The position numbers were made by a program, and so were the translations under genes. Positions 37,491 through 46,489 of a DNA stretch of 64,000 nt are shown piece by piece. Each line of letters opens with the position of its first letter. Position 1 is the stretch's first letter. Below the pieces are notes generated by a model. It searched no databases and was not told where the DNA came from. It was given only the letters and a program-made list of their open reading frames with translations. This DNA is from JASJBU01 sp963790775 (GTDB lineage: Bacteria; Pseudomonadota; Gammaproteobacteria; Chromatiales; Chromatiaceae), in contig CAWBPR010000008.1 of the NCBI GenBank assembly GCA_963790775.1, forward strand, positions 186,001 to 250,000, given 5' to 3'.

Positions 37491-38924
37491 GTGAGCCTGC
37501 CCGCCAATAAAACCAAGATTGTCTGCACCATCGGACCAGCCTCCGATTCCATCGAAAAGATGGAGTCCCTGTTGCGGGCCGGAATGAATATTGCCCGGCT
37601 GAATTTCTCCCATGGTGATTTCCAGACCCATCAGCGGAATATCGCGAGATTGCGTCAGGCGGCAGTCAACACAGGGCATCGCCTGGCCATCATGGCCGAT
37701 CTGCCCGGGCCGAAAATGCGTATCGGAGAGCTGCGCGAGGAGCCGCTTGAACTACAGATCGGCGACCATCTGACCCTCACCGCCGAGGAAATCCTTGGCG
37801 ACCGGCAGCGCGTCTCGGTGAGTTTGCAAGAGCTGCCGCAGATCGTAAAAACAGAAGACAAGCTGTTTTTGAATGACGGTTTGATCTCCCTCAAGGTGAT
37901 TCGGATAACAGGTCGGGAGGTACACTGTGAAGTGCGTACCGGAGGCGAACTGTCGTCACGCAAGGGATTGAATCTGCCGGGTTTAGATCTCGGTTTCAGT
38001 GCGTTTACTGAACACGACAAGGCGTGTCTGGAATTCGCCCTGGCGCAGGGTGTGGATGCGGTCAGTCAGTCGTTCATCTCCAGGGCCAAAGACATTCAGG
38101 ACCTGGTTGCCGCAGCTGACCGCTGCGGGCGGCGTCCCTTCGTGATTGCCAAGATCGAGCGCCGTGAGGCGCTGCAAAACCTTGATGAGATCCTGGACGT
38201 GGCGGATGGCCTGATGGTTGCGCGTGGCGATCTGGGTGTGGAGATCCCGATTTCCCGTATGGCGGTGGTGCAGAAACAGTTGATGGCCAAGGCCAACCGT
38301 ATGGGCAAGCCGGTGATCACCGCGACCCAGATGCTGGTGGAGTCCATGACCGCCCATCGACGTCCAACCCGCGCCGAGGCGACAGATGTCGCGAATGCGA
38401 TCCTGGATGGTGCCGATGCCGTAATGCTCTCCGCAGAGTCTGCCATGGGATGCTATCCGGTGGAGGCGGTTGAGATGTTGGCGCAAATCGCAGTTGACAC
38501 CGAGCCCTGCCGGGAACTGGCGGTGAAGGAGCAGCGCATGCGGCGGGAAAAAGAGAATGCCACGCTCAATCTCATCGCACACTGCGTACAACAGGCCGTT
38601 AACAATCTTGACCCGATCGCGGTGCTGGTGCCGACCCGTTCAGGGGCCAGCGCGCGGAATATCACCCGCTATCGCCTGCCTACCTGGATCACTGCATTCA
38701 GTACGGAGGCAACTATCTGTCAGGCCTTACAGTTATCCTATGGTGTGCATCCTGTCCACCTGGAAGCTGAGTATCCCGATTGGGGGCCGTTCTGCTGTCA
38801 GTGGCTGCATGATCAAGGTTTTTCGAGCGGAGTGGTGGTGCTCACCCAAGGGCCTTCGCCTGAAAATCCCCATGCCAGCCACAGCATGGAGATTGCCAAC
38901 CTGGCCTGTCAGGTAAGGGATTGA
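37491..38924 (+). CDS. pyk: Pyruvate kinase
   Basis: Converts phosphoenolpyruvate and ADP to pyruvate and ATP. 477 residues from a GTG start with GGGAG upstream. Conserved segments are TKIVCTIGPASDSIEKM at the N-terminus, MVARGDLGVEIP, and the signature KPVITATQMLVESM with EATDVANAILDGADAVMLSAE. The C-terminal regulatory domain is present. It is convergent with the VKOR gene, with only 13 bases between. Confidence 0.97.
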   Translation: MSLPANKTKIVCTIGPASDSIEKMESLLRAGMNIARLNFSHGDFQTHQRNIARLRQAAVNTGHRLAIMADLPGPKMRIGELREEPLELQIGDHLTLTAEEILGDRQRVSVSLQELPQIVKTEDKLFLNDGLISLKVIRITGREVHCEVRTGGELSSRKGLNLPGLDLGFSAFTEHDKACLEFALAQGVDAVSQSFISRAKDIQDLVAAADRCGRRPFVIAKIERREALQNLDEILDVADGLMVARGDLGVEIPISRMAVVQKQLMAKANRMGKPVITATQMLVESMTAHRRPTRAEATDVANAILDGADAVMLSAESAMGCYPVEAVEMLAQIAVDTEPCRELAVKEQRMRREKENATLNLIAHCVQQAVNNLDPIAVLVPTRSGASARNITRYRLPTWITAFSTEATICQALQLSYGVHPVHLEAEYPDWGPFCCQWLHDQGFSSGVVVLTQGPSPENPHASHSMEIANLACQVRD

Positions 38925-38937
38925 GCTTGGTGTACTG

Positions 38938-39957
38938 CTATGACTCCGGGCAGGCGCCGCAGGTTCCGGTCGCCTTGAGCATCACGGTTAACATAATCAG
39001 CGTGGCCAAGACGGCGGAGCTGAGACACCAGATGCAGACGGCATGTATGACGAACAACTCCAGGCTGGTCAGATAGACCGAGAACAGTACGCCGAAGATA
39101 CTGAAGGCGAGTAGGCCCAGGGTTGCACGCTGCCGCCAGTTACCGGTCAAAAAGCGCTGCAGCGACCAGAGCAGGAGTATGCCCAGGTAAAAGGCCACCC
39201 CCCACATCGACATGGGGATGTCCAGCAACCTGGCGTAAGGGCTGGCCTGGACACTCATGCAGTCTCCAATCGGCCCGCACATGGCGGTGCTGTGGGTCAG
39301 CGCCACTGAGCTGAGATAGACTCCGATGCCCAGGCCGAGAAGCGCGAAAATCGGCAGACTCCAGGATCGTATGGCAGAGGCGGCTGACAGGGAGCGGCCT
39401 TGTTTCGCAAGGCGCGATGCGCTGAAGCTCAGGGAGAGCAGCATCATTGCCATCACGGTCCAGGCAAGACCGGCCGCGATCGAGTCGTTTCCATGGCCCG
39501 CGTCCTCTGCATCATCGCCCTCCTCCCCGCGGATCAACTGCTGGAGTCCGGGTAAGTCAGGCCAGCTGGTAAGCGCGACTGTCTGTTCTCCGGCCAAAAG
39601 CGCCGGCAGCCCTTCAGTTATTTCCTGCTTGCCGCGGAAAATAAAATCACCCGTCAGAACAGCGGGTCTGTCCCAGGAGTCAGGTCTGCTGCCAAAGCGC
39701 TGCAGCACCTGTTGGAATAACGCCTTTCCCGGAGTTTCGGTAATATCTACAGGAAACAGCTCCAGTTTGTCTCCTTGCTGAGCGGTCAGTGGAAAGAGAA
39801 AGTCCTCGATGACAGCCGGACACTCCGCACAGAACGAAGGATACAACAGCACGGCTTTTAAGCTTTGGGCGTGATTCGCCGTGACGCCTTGCGATGGAAC
39901 CAAAATCAGCAATAGCTGAAGCAGAAGGTAAACGCTTTTTCCTGTTATTGGATACAT
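38938..39957 (-). CDS. VKOR-family disulfide-forming membrane protein
   Basis: 339 residues from the ATG at 39957, which opens a signal peptide; a longer frame runs to 40029. The periplasmic N-terminal part has a thioredoxin/glutaredoxin-like region with FCAEC and PAVLTGDFIF. The C-terminal part has about five helices with VKOR hallmarks: a cysteine pair CGPIGDC followed by SPYARLLDIPMSMWG, and the quinone-side CIWC. VKOR proteins re-oxidise periplasmic thiol oxidases using quinone, doing DsbB's job. Here the partner-like domain is fused in front rather than behind, and its motif is CxxC-like (CAEC). The final TCGAC may add another redox pair. Confidence 0.88.
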   Translation of the reverse strand: MYPITGKSVYLLLQLLLILVPSQGVTANHAQSLKAVLLYPSFCAECPAVIEDFLFPLTAQQGDKLELFPVDITETPGKALFQQVLQRFGSRPDSWDRPAVLTGDFIFRGKQEITEGLPALLAGEQTVALTSWPDLPGLQQLIRGEEGDDAEDAGHGNDSIAAGLAWTVMAMMLLSLSFSASRLAKQGRSLSAASAIRSWSLPIFALLGLGIGVYLSSVALTHSTAMCGPIGDCMSVQASPYARLLDIPMSMWGVAFYLGILLLWSLQRFLTGNWRQRATLGLLAFSIFGVLFSVYLTSLELFVIHAVCIWCLSSAVLATLIMLTVMLKATGTCGACPES

Positions 39958-40133
39958 TTTGAATTCCGTTAAATTTCGTGCGATGGAATATATTCGAAAT
40001 CGATCTATCAGGAGAAGGATTTTAGACAAATATTTGAGGTCTTACGCTAGGTATCGTTCGGGTGATGCGGTATTGGGATGAATCTGATGAAGGTTTGCCG
40101 TGACTCATCCACCTTACCGATAAGGACGCTGAG

Positions 40134-42506
40134 TTAAGGCCTTGGTGTGAGTTGTATTGGTTTAGAGTCCGGCGTCAGAAGTTTCCAGAGCGCCATGGCG
40201 TCAGCCGGCCGACCAAAATGATAGCCTTGGGCAAAATCACAGTGAGCTTGTTTTAGAAACAAGGCCTGTTCTTTATTTTCCACCCCTTCACCAACAGCTT
40301 CCATGCCGAGTTCATGGGCAATGGCGATGATTGCCTTTGTCAGGCTGGCATCATTGTTGTCGATAAGAACGTCACGGATAAAAGATTGATCAACTTTTAA
40401 GACATTCAGCGGAAATTTTTTCAAATAACTGAGGGATGAAAACCCGGTACCGAAATCGTCTATAGCCAGCCGTACGCCCAGTTCAGTGAGTTCATGCAGA
40501 AGCCTCAGTACCTCGGGTCTGTCATCCACAAGCAGGCTCTCGGTGATTTCAAGCTCCAACAGATGTGCCGGGAAGTTATTGGAACTGAGTGATTTCTCGA
40601 CGATGTTTATAAAGTGCTTGGGTTTGAGTAATTGGCGGCAAGATACATTCACGGCGACACGCAGATGCGCGGCATCCTGGCCCAGGCCTGCGATTTTTTC
40701 CAAGGCATGTTGCATGACCCAGTCACCGATTTCCAGAATCAGGCCGGACTCCTCAGCCAGGGTTATGAATTTTATCGGTGAGACCTCACCCAGCGTGGGG
40801 TTAGACCAGCGAATCAGCGCTTCAGTGCCAACAATCCGGTTTTTGCGTAAGTCGACCATGGGTTGAAAGTGCAGGTGAAACTCATCCTTTTCCAAGGCGC
40901 GGATCAGCTGAGTCTCGATAGCCTGCCTTTGTTTGGCGTGCCGGTTCATTTCCTGGGTGTAAAAACGGTAGGTGTTGCGCCCCGCACCTTTTGCTCTGTA
41001 GAGCGCAAGATCCGCGCATTTCATCAGTGTCTGGGCATCCACACCATTTTTCGGTCCAATCGCAACGCCTATGCTGGTGGAAATATTGAATTCCTGATCA
41101 TGGACCCGGAAGGGTTGGGAAAAATTATGCATGATCTTTTCACAGATCGTTTCAGCGGTATTGATGTCCTCGACATCGGGTAACAGGATCAAAAATTCAT
41201 CCCCGCCTAATCTGGCAGCGGTATCTGAGGCGCGGATGGATTGCTGTAAGCGTTGCGCTGCCTGTGTCAACAGCAGGTCTCCAGCAGCGTGCCCTAATGT
41301 GTCATTCACATTCTTAAAACGATCCAGGTCAATAAACATGCCGACAACGCTGCGTTGTTCGCGTTTTGCGCGAACCAGATCCTGTGACAGGCGGTCCATG
41401 GCGAGCGTCCGGTTTGGCAGTCCGGTCAATGGATCATAATTGGCCTGATGGGCAAGCTGGTTTTCGGACTCGTGACGCTTCTGTATTTCCAGCTCCAGGA
41501 TTTTGTTCTGTTGGCTTAAAGCTTTGCTGTGGCGTTTGGTCGCATCAAATTTCGCTGTTAATACAAGATTATGGGACTGCGTGCGATAGCCGATGATAAC
41601 CGTGAGCAGTACCAGCAAAGCCATTACTGCCAGGGAAATGAGATAACCGGGAGAGCCAACCAGATAATCAGCCCCATTCTCCTTCGGATTCTGTGCGCCC
41701 AGCAGAAAAGGTGTTCCCGGGACAGAGATCCTTATCAGCGGTGTAAAATTGGCAGTCTGAGGATATTTCCAGATATCATGATCATCTGACCCCCGGCTTG
41801 TTTGGATGACGTTTCCTGTCTCCGGTTGCCGCATAGTGGGGTGTTTGCTCAGCAGCACATAGGACGGGTTAGCTTCGTTCTCCTGCTGTACCAGTTTGTT
41901 GAAGACAGCCTGGTGGTTTATTTCGGCAATGATGATGCCTGCTCTTTCGGCTTTATAGAGATAAGGCACCAGCAGCAGCATGTGAAAGTGCCCGGTATCC
42001 TGATAGATGGTGTGTTGAGGGGAGTCAATGGCAGTAAGTTGTGTGTTGCTCCAGTGCTCAGGTTGTCCTTGTTGACTGCCAACATCCACCAGCCGGTTAT
42101 TCTCCATGTCGACAAATAAAAGGCGCAGGTAAACCGGATCTGAGTCGATCTTTTTCTGGGTTGCGAGTTGTTCAAAACGTTTTTGGAGGTTGAGCAGGCT
42201 GGCGCGCAAACCATATTGCATAGACATGCCCAACGCACGATTGGAGAAATAGGCAGAGAGCGCCCGGTCTGCAGCCAGAGTGGTGATATCGGCCATGCGC
42301 TCAGTATGAAAGTAACTGAGAGCGGCGGCGCGCTTGTCTAAATTCAACCCGAGTTCATTGCGTGTGGCTTCGCGCAGATCCCGCTGGGCAGTGTAAGTTG
42401 TGCCCAGCAGTAGCAGCAGATAGGCGACGAGTAGCGGGCCCGCCGCATAGAAAAGCAGGCGGCCAAGTCTGAATTTAGACCGTGGTTTGACCTGGGTGAC
42501 AGACAT
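40134..42506 (-). CDS. Sensor with tandem GGDEF and EAL domains
   Basis: 790 residues: transmembrane helix 1 (about 20-40), a periplasmic sensor-like domain of about 250 residues, helix 2 (about 290-310), then a GGDEF domain with intact RLGGDEF, and an EAL domain with EALIRW, ITES, IDDFGTGFSSL, KVDQSF and EGVE. Both the cyclase and the phosphodiesterase signatures are complete, so it could make or break cyclic di-GMP. Its start overlaps the stop of the upstream solute-binding gene (TAATG). That coupling suggests the binding protein delivers the signal to its periplasmic domain. Confidence 0.93.
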   Translation of the reverse strand: MSVTQVKPRSKFRLGRLLFYAAGPLLVAYLLLLLGTTYTAQRDLREATRNELGLNLDKRAAALSYFHTERMADITTLAADRALSAYFSNRALGMSMQYGLRASLLNLQKRFEQLATQKKIDSDPVYLRLLFVDMENNRLVDVGSQQGQPEHWSNTQLTAIDSPQHTIYQDTGHFHMLLLVPYLYKAERAGIIIAEINHQAVFNKLVQQENEANPSYVLLSKHPTMRQPETGNVIQTSRGSDDHDIWKYPQTANFTPLIRISVPGTPFLLGAQNPKENGADYLVGSPGYLISLAVMALLVLLTVIIGYRTQSHNLVLTAKFDATKRHSKALSQQNKILELEIQKRHESENQLAHQANYDPLTGLPNRTLAMDRLSQDLVRAKREQRSVVGMFIDLDRFKNVNDTLGHAAGDLLLTQAAQRLQQSIRASDTAARLGGDEFLILLPDVEDINTAETICEKIMHNFSQPFRVHDQEFNISTSIGVAIGPKNGVDAQTLMKCADLALYRAKGAGRNTYRFYTQEMNRHAKQRQAIETQLIRALEKDEFHLHFQPMVDLRKNRIVGTEALIRWSNPTLGEVSPIKFITLAEESGLILEIGDWVMQHALEKIAGLGQDAAHLRVAVNVSCRQLLKPKHFINIVEKSLSSNNFPAHLLELEITESLLVDDRPEVLRLLHELTELGVRLAIDDFGTGFSSLSYLKKFPLNVLKVDQSFIRDVLIDNNDASLTKAIIAIAHELGMEAVGEGVENKEQALFLKQAHCDFAQGYHFGRPADAMALWKLLTPDSKPIQLTPRP

Positions 42507-43402
42507 TAGTCCGTGAAGAAGTCAGCATAGTAGACGAATACGGACGGATAATATCTTTTAACCATTTGATTATAGGTTCCGTCCCGCCGGATTTGTTCCA
42601 GGTAATCGTTGAATGCCTCCCGCAGCTTTGGCGACGTTTTGCGAAAGCCTGCTCCCATGACCTGATTCTGTGAGATGGGTCCGATGACCTTCAATTCTCC
42701 CGGCCATTTCTCCAGGGCTATCAGGGCATCCGGCACGTCAAGCAGGGTTGTTTCAGCTTCATGGTTGAGAATGGCCGGGGCCATTTCATTGAGTTTGAGT
42801 TGCTTGTTCGGCAAACGTATTTCCGCTTTGGTCTCGGACATACGGTAGAGTCCTGGGTCCAGACAGGTGCTTTTCAGGGCGAGTACGCTGTAGCCATCGA
42901 GAGAGGTCTTTACCAGTGAGATGTCCCCGTCAAGGGAGCCGCTAGGCTGGATTGGGGATAGATTGGATTCCGCTCGCGCAATCAACCAGACGGCAGACGG
43001 AAAGGTCGGATTCGAAAATTCGATAACATCCTGGCGCCAGGGCAGGACCGTCAGGCCATTGGCAATCACATCACCTTTAATGGGGGTCTCATCCAATAAC
43101 TCGGCGCCGTTCTCTCCCCGTCGCGCATGGCGCCCAGTGAGATCGCCAAATACATGCTGCCAATCGGTCGCAACAAACTGGTATCCTGCGCCCAGATGAC
43201 TGGCGAAGCCCTGCATGAGTTCAACATCTAGCCCATCACCGCTGCCGGTAACGAAGTTGGCGTAAGGGATGCCAAGGTGCCTGATCACCCCGCTTTCAAG
43301 GATCTGCGGCAGATCTGTGGCATGAACACTGACGGGAAGGAAGCACAGGGCAATAAGAAAAGTCGATAAAAATCGATGTCTGGGTGGAAGCCGAACAGCC
43401 AT
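42506..43402 (-). CDS. Periplasmic solute-binding protein (SBP_bac_3-like)
   Basis: 298 residues with a signal peptide (STFLIALCFLPVSVHA). The fold is that of family-3 amino-acid-type binding proteins (GDVIANGLTVLPWRQDVIEFSNP, then GAGFRKTSPKLREAFNDYLEQIRRDGTYNQMVKRYYP). No ABC permease or ATPase is nearby. The next gene, overlapping as TAATG, encodes the GGDEF-EAL sensor. A role as ligand receptor for signalling, not uptake, is therefore likely. The ligand is unknown. Confidence 0.88.
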   Translation of the reverse strand: MAVRLPPRHRFLSTFLIALCFLPVSVHATDLPQILESGVIRHLGIPYANFVTGSGDGLDVELMQGFASHLGAGYQFVATDWQHVFGDLTGRHARRGENGAELLDETPIKGDVIANGLTVLPWRQDVIEFSNPTFPSAVWLIARAESNLSPIQPSGSLDGDISLVKTSLDGYSVLALKSTCLDPGLYRMSETKAEIRLPNKQLKLNEMAPAILNHEAETTLLDVPDALIALEKWPGELKVIGPISQNQVMGAGFRKTSPKLREAFNDYLEQIRRDGTYNQMVKRYYPSVFVYYADFFTD

Positions 43403-43531
43403 TGGAGTTCCCTCTGCGGTCTCTGGGTAAGGAAAAGGGGTGGTATCTGGTTATATCGGCGATGTATAGCGACGCTTGAACGGCTTTGGGATAAGCATTG
43501 CTTCCGCTTGTGACTGATTACGGTATTATCT

Positions 43532-43559
43532 GCCGCTTTTAGGGGCTGCCCCGAGCGGC
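43532..43559 (-). terminator. Hairpin downstream of the GNAT gene
   Basis: GCCGCT pairs with AGCGGC around an inner GGGG/CCCC stem. The element sits about 35 bases past the leftward acetyltransferase stop. No good U-tract follows on the minus strand, so it is a weak terminator candidate. Confidence 0.4.
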
Positions 43560-43590
43560 GTCTTGTCGTTCTGCTGCTGGATGACCTTTA

Positions 43591-44076
43591 TCAGGCAAGG
43601 CGTTTCCAAAACCGGTTCTGAAAATCTCGCGCACTATTCTTTGCGGGTAGTTGTCGGTAGCCTTTTGCAATAAAAAAATCAACCGCATCTGCTTGAGCTT
43701 TGATCAGTACACCGGCCATTTGTTGATCAATACCTGTCTGTTCAACCCTTGCCAACAGATGTGATCCCACTCCCTGCTTGTGCCGCGCTGGAGTGACATA
43801 GAGGCCATGCAACAGCAGGCCGCTCCGGCCTTCGGGGAGTTCATCGCTGTCTGCTATTTCCCAGGCGGCAACCCCTATGAGCTCTCCGGCAGGCTCAGCC
43901 GCCACGATCAATTGCATATGCTGCAGATCCATATCACTGTATCGATAGCTGGGCAGCGCCAGTCTTTGTACTCTTGCGGGCAGGTCCCAGGTCAGAATCG
44001 CCTGTTCTACAACCAGGTTGATGGCATCGAGATCATCTTTGGCCGCATCACGGATCGTGAAGTGCTTGGGTTGCAT
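43591..44076 (-). CDS. GNAT-family N-acetyltransferase
   Basis: 161 residues from the ATG at 44076 (MQPKHFTIRDAAKDDLDAI). The acetyl-CoA-binding motif is LYVTPARHKQGVGSHLLARVE (Q/RxxGxG/A), followed by the C-terminal VDFFIAKGYRQLP typical of GNAT folds. The substrate cannot be inferred. It lies downstream of the DUF3501 gene but beyond that operon's terminator. An upstream in-frame extension would run through the terminator and is not used. Confidence 0.88.
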   Translation of the reverse strand: MQPKHFTIRDAAKDDLDAINLVVEQAILTWDLPARVQRLALPSYRYSDMDLQHMQLIVAAEPAGELIGVAAWEIADSDELPEGRSGLLLHGLYVTPARHKQGVGSHLLARVEQTGIDQQMAGVLIKAQADAVDFFIAKGYRQLPAKNSARDFQNRFWKRLA

Positions 44077-44123
44077 GGGAAATAGGAATCGTGACCTGGT
44101 GTCAGTGGTTGTATCAGCTACGC

Positions 44124-44158
44124 AAAAGAAAACCCACAACCAGCGGGGCCGGTTGTGG
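44124..44158 (-). terminator. Terminator of the rubrerythrin-DUF3501 operon
   Basis: CCACAACC and GGTTGTGG form an 8-bp stem with a 9-base loop. On the minus strand it is followed by GGGTTTTCTTTT. It lies 24 bases past the DUF3501 stop and closes the leftward four-gene operon. Confidence 0.75.
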
Positions 44159-44181
44159 ATGATGGTGCGGAAGCCCTGATT

Positions 44182-44766
44182 CTACTGCAGATCCTGCAAC
44201 AGTGAATTGCGGCTCGCGGCATCCAGTTCAGCTACTGTGTGATTGTAGGCCGGATGATCTATTCCCATGGAGAGACTGGCGCCGCCATGCAGTGCATCGA
44301 CCATCTCCTGGGTCAGCTCGAAGCGCATGAAGTGAACCGATGAGGTCTTGTCCTCGGTCTCACGGTCCAGATCCTCATTGGCGATAGGGCGTACCTTGTC
44401 GAAACCTCCAATCTGCACCCAGACCGCCTTGTCGATGCCGAGCATCTTGGCCAGCGCCGCTTTACGCTCTTCCACGTCATCGAATTCGATCATGAACGTG
44501 GCCTTCCAGTTCAGGCCGTCGGGGATCAACGGATTGTAGACATCCAGTTCATCCTGAATGCCTTCGGGCTCAAAGATGCGCTCGATGCGCAGCATCTCCT
44601 GCACCTGGTATTGCATGGTCAGGGCATCCTCGAAATAGAGTGCCGCATTGGGTCCGATGGGTACCCGGCGGTTTTTCTTATGCTCCATCACCCGGGCGCG
44701 AAACTCCGGGCGGATGCGGGCATACTCTTCCAGGCCGTATAGGTCGGTATGTGACAAGTGGCTCAT
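44182..44766 (-). CDS. DUF3501-family protein
   Basis: 194 residues from the ATG at 44766. Soluble. The family pattern is clear: LYGLEEYARIRPEFRARVMEHKKNRRVPIG at the N-terminus, MQYQVQEMLRIERIF, and LSMGIDHPAY near the end. The function is not established. From memory, in many proteobacteria DUF3501 genes lie beside rubrerythrin and a CCG-type Fe-S protein, as here. The gene is 16 bases after the ferritin-like gene and is last in the operon. Confidence 0.85.
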   Translation of the reverse strand: MSHLSHTDLYGLEEYARIRPEFRARVMEHKKNRRVPIGPNAALYFEDALTMQYQVQEMLRIERIFEPEGIQDELDVYNPLIPDGLNWKATFMIEFDDVEERKAALAKMLGIDKAVWVQIGGFDKVRPIANEDLDRETEDKTSSVHFMRFELTQEMVDALHGGASLSMGIDHPAYNHTVAELDAASRNSLLQDLQ

Positions 44767-44782
44767 GGGTTTAGATCTCCAG

Positions 44783-45070
44783 TCACTCGTGAGCAATGGG
44801 TTTGTCGGTAAACAGATAGTCCTTCAGTTCCTTGTCAAAGCTCGGGTCCTGGCGGCGGATCCACTCCAGCACCATGGCGGCATGCTCCTTTTCCTCGTCC
44901 CGATTGTGCGCCAGTATCGCGCGCAGTGCAGGATCGGAACAGGCGTCGACACGCTGGTTGTACCAATCCACTGCCTCCAGTTCCTCCATCAGCGAGACGA
45001 TGGCCCGGTGCATATCGCGGGTTTCGGCACTGAGTTGCTCTACTGGTTCGTGATAACCTTCATTTGCCAT
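44783..45070 (-). CDS. Encapsulated-ferritin-like (EncFtn) protein without encapsulin
   Basis: 95 residues forming a two-helix ferritin-like subunit. It closely follows the Rhodospirillum rubrum EncFtn pattern: MEELEAVDWYNQRVDA then ILAHNRDEEKEHAAM. The residues matching its ferroxidase and entry sites, offset by two, are Glu29, Glu30, Glu32, Trp36, Tyr37, Glu60 and His63. EncFtn proteins form ring-shaped decamers that oxidise Fe(II), usually inside an encapsulin shell. Here no encapsulin gene is in the window, and the protein stops at DKPIAHE with no visible encapsulation peptide, so a free cytoplasmic form is likely. Third gene of the rubrerythrin operon. Confidence 0.88.
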   Translation of the reverse strand: MANEGYHEPVEQLSAETRDMHRAIVSLMEELEAVDWYNQRVDACSDPALRAILAHNRDEEKEHAAMVLEWIRRQDPSFDKELKDYLFTDKPIAHE

Positions 45071-45087
45071 TTTTTTCTCCTGGCTCG

Positions 45088-46431
45088 TCAGATGCCGTAT
45101 GCCTTGCGCAGCATGCTGATTGGGTGTTCGGGTTGACGGCCATCCTGCAGACCGTTTTCGATATGGTGGCCCGCCATCGGGCAGTCGCTGCCGTAATGGT
45201 CAGCCTCCAGCTGCTTGACCTTGTTCACCACCGGTCGTCCGATCTTCATGGCGTGTTCGTGGAATTCACTCTTCACCGCGTAGGTGCCGTCATGGCCTGA
45301 GCAGCGCTCGATGATCTCGACCTGGGTGTCGGGTATCAGGGAGAGCATCTCCTTGGTCTTCTGGCCGATGTTCTGCACCCGCTGATGACAGGCGGCGTGA
45401 TAGGCAACCTTGCCGAGGCCCTGCTTGAAATCGGTCTTCAGCTTGCCATGCTTGTTGCGGATCATCAGGTACTCAAAGATATCGAAGATTGCTTCTCCGA
45501 CCTTTTTCACCTGCGGATCATCCGGGAACATCAGCGGCAATTCCTGTTTGAACATCAGGGCGCAGGAGGGCACGGGAGCCACAATATCCCAACCTTCATC
45601 AACCAGCTTTGCGAGCACCGGAATATTTGCCTGTTTGGCTTTTTCGACGGCCTGCAGATTACCCAGTTCCAGCTTCGGCATGCCGCAGCACTGCTCTTTC
45701 TCGGCAATGGTTACCGGGATCCCGTTGTGCTCGAACACGGCAACCAGGTCTTCCCCGACATGGGGTTCGTTATGGTTGCCATAGCAGGTGGCGAACAGTG
45801 CTACCTTGCCTTTCGTCTCACCCGCGGGTTCCCCCTTGGCCTGGCGATTACGATGATCAGACAGCCGGCTGCGCAGGGATTTGCTGTGAAATTCAGGCAG
45901 CTTTGCCTCGGGATGAACTCCCAGGCTGTGGTCCAGAATCTCACGGAAGTTCTTTGCCTTGTTGAAGGTATTGACCACTCCCGATATCACCGGAATGCCC
46001 GCCAGTTTACCGAGGTTGTCGGTACTGGTGAGGATGCGGTCACGCAGCTTCACGTCACCCTTGTCATATTTGACTGCCTTGGCGCGCAGCATCAAGTGAG
46101 GGAAATCGATATTCCACTCATGCGGCGGAGTGTAGGGGCACTTGGTCATATAGCAGAGGTCACACAGATAGCAGTGGTCAACCACCTGCCAGTAGTCCTC
46201 TTTCGCAACGCCATCGACTTCGAAAGTAGCCGACTCATCCACCAGATCGAACAGCGTGGGAAAACTTTGGCACAGACTGACGCAGCGGCGGCAGCCGTGG
46301 CATAAGTCGAAGACTCTTTCCAACTCCGCGAACAGGCTCTCTTCGTTGTAATAGTCCGGATTTTTCCAGTCGATTGGATGACGTGTGGGAGCATCCAGGT
46401 TGCCTTCACGTTGACCAGTGGGTCCTGCCAT
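45088..46431 (-). CDS. CCG-domain Fe-S protein (GlpC/HdrB-related)
   Basis: 447 residues from the ATG at 46431, after an AGAGG site. Two [4Fe-4S] ferredoxin motifs are in the N-terminal third (CHGCRRCVSLCQSFP and CYLCDLCYMTKCP). Two CCG-type cysteine-rich regions follow: EKEQCCGMPKLELG, and a second where CCG is CSG (ERCSGHDGTY). Such proteins pass electrons in the cytoplasm, like GlpC and HdrB subunits. Between rubrerythrin and the ferritin-like gene it is a natural candidate to reduce rubrerythrin, which here lacks its own rubredoxin domain. That role is an inference. Confidence 0.9.
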   Translation of the reverse strand: MAGPTGQREGNLDAPTRHPIDWKNPDYYNEESLFAELERVFDLCHGCRRCVSLCQSFPTLFDLVDESATFEVDGVAKEDYWQVVDHCYLCDLCYMTKCPYTPPHEWNIDFPHLMLRAKAVKYDKGDVKLRDRILTSTDNLGKLAGIPVISGVVNTFNKAKNFREILDHSLGVHPEAKLPEFHSKSLRSRLSDHRNRQAKGEPAGETKGKVALFATCYGNHNEPHVGEDLVAVFEHNGIPVTIAEKEQCCGMPKLELGNLQAVEKAKQANIPVLAKLVDEGWDIVAPVPSCALMFKQELPLMFPDDPQVKKVGEAIFDIFEYLMIRNKHGKLKTDFKQGLGKVAYHAACHQRVQNIGQKTKEMLSLIPDTQVEIIERCSGHDGTYAVKSEFHEHAMKIGRPVVNKVKQLEADHYGSDCPMAGHHIENGLQDGRQPEHPISMLRKAYGI

Positions 46432-46458
46432 GATGATACCTCTTGAATTCAGATGGGA

Positions 46459-46481
46459 CCGGGCGGCCAGAGGCCGCCCGG
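46459..46481 (-). terminator. Intercistronic GC hairpin after rubrerythrin
   Basis: CCGGGCGGCC, a 3-base loop and GGCCGCCCGG form a perfect 10-bp GC stem between the rubrerythrin stop and the Fe-S protein start. There is no U-tract. It is likely a partial terminator or an RNA-stabilising stem that raises rubrerythrin above the downstream genes. Confidence 0.65.
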
Positions 46482-46489
46482 AGATGGAT

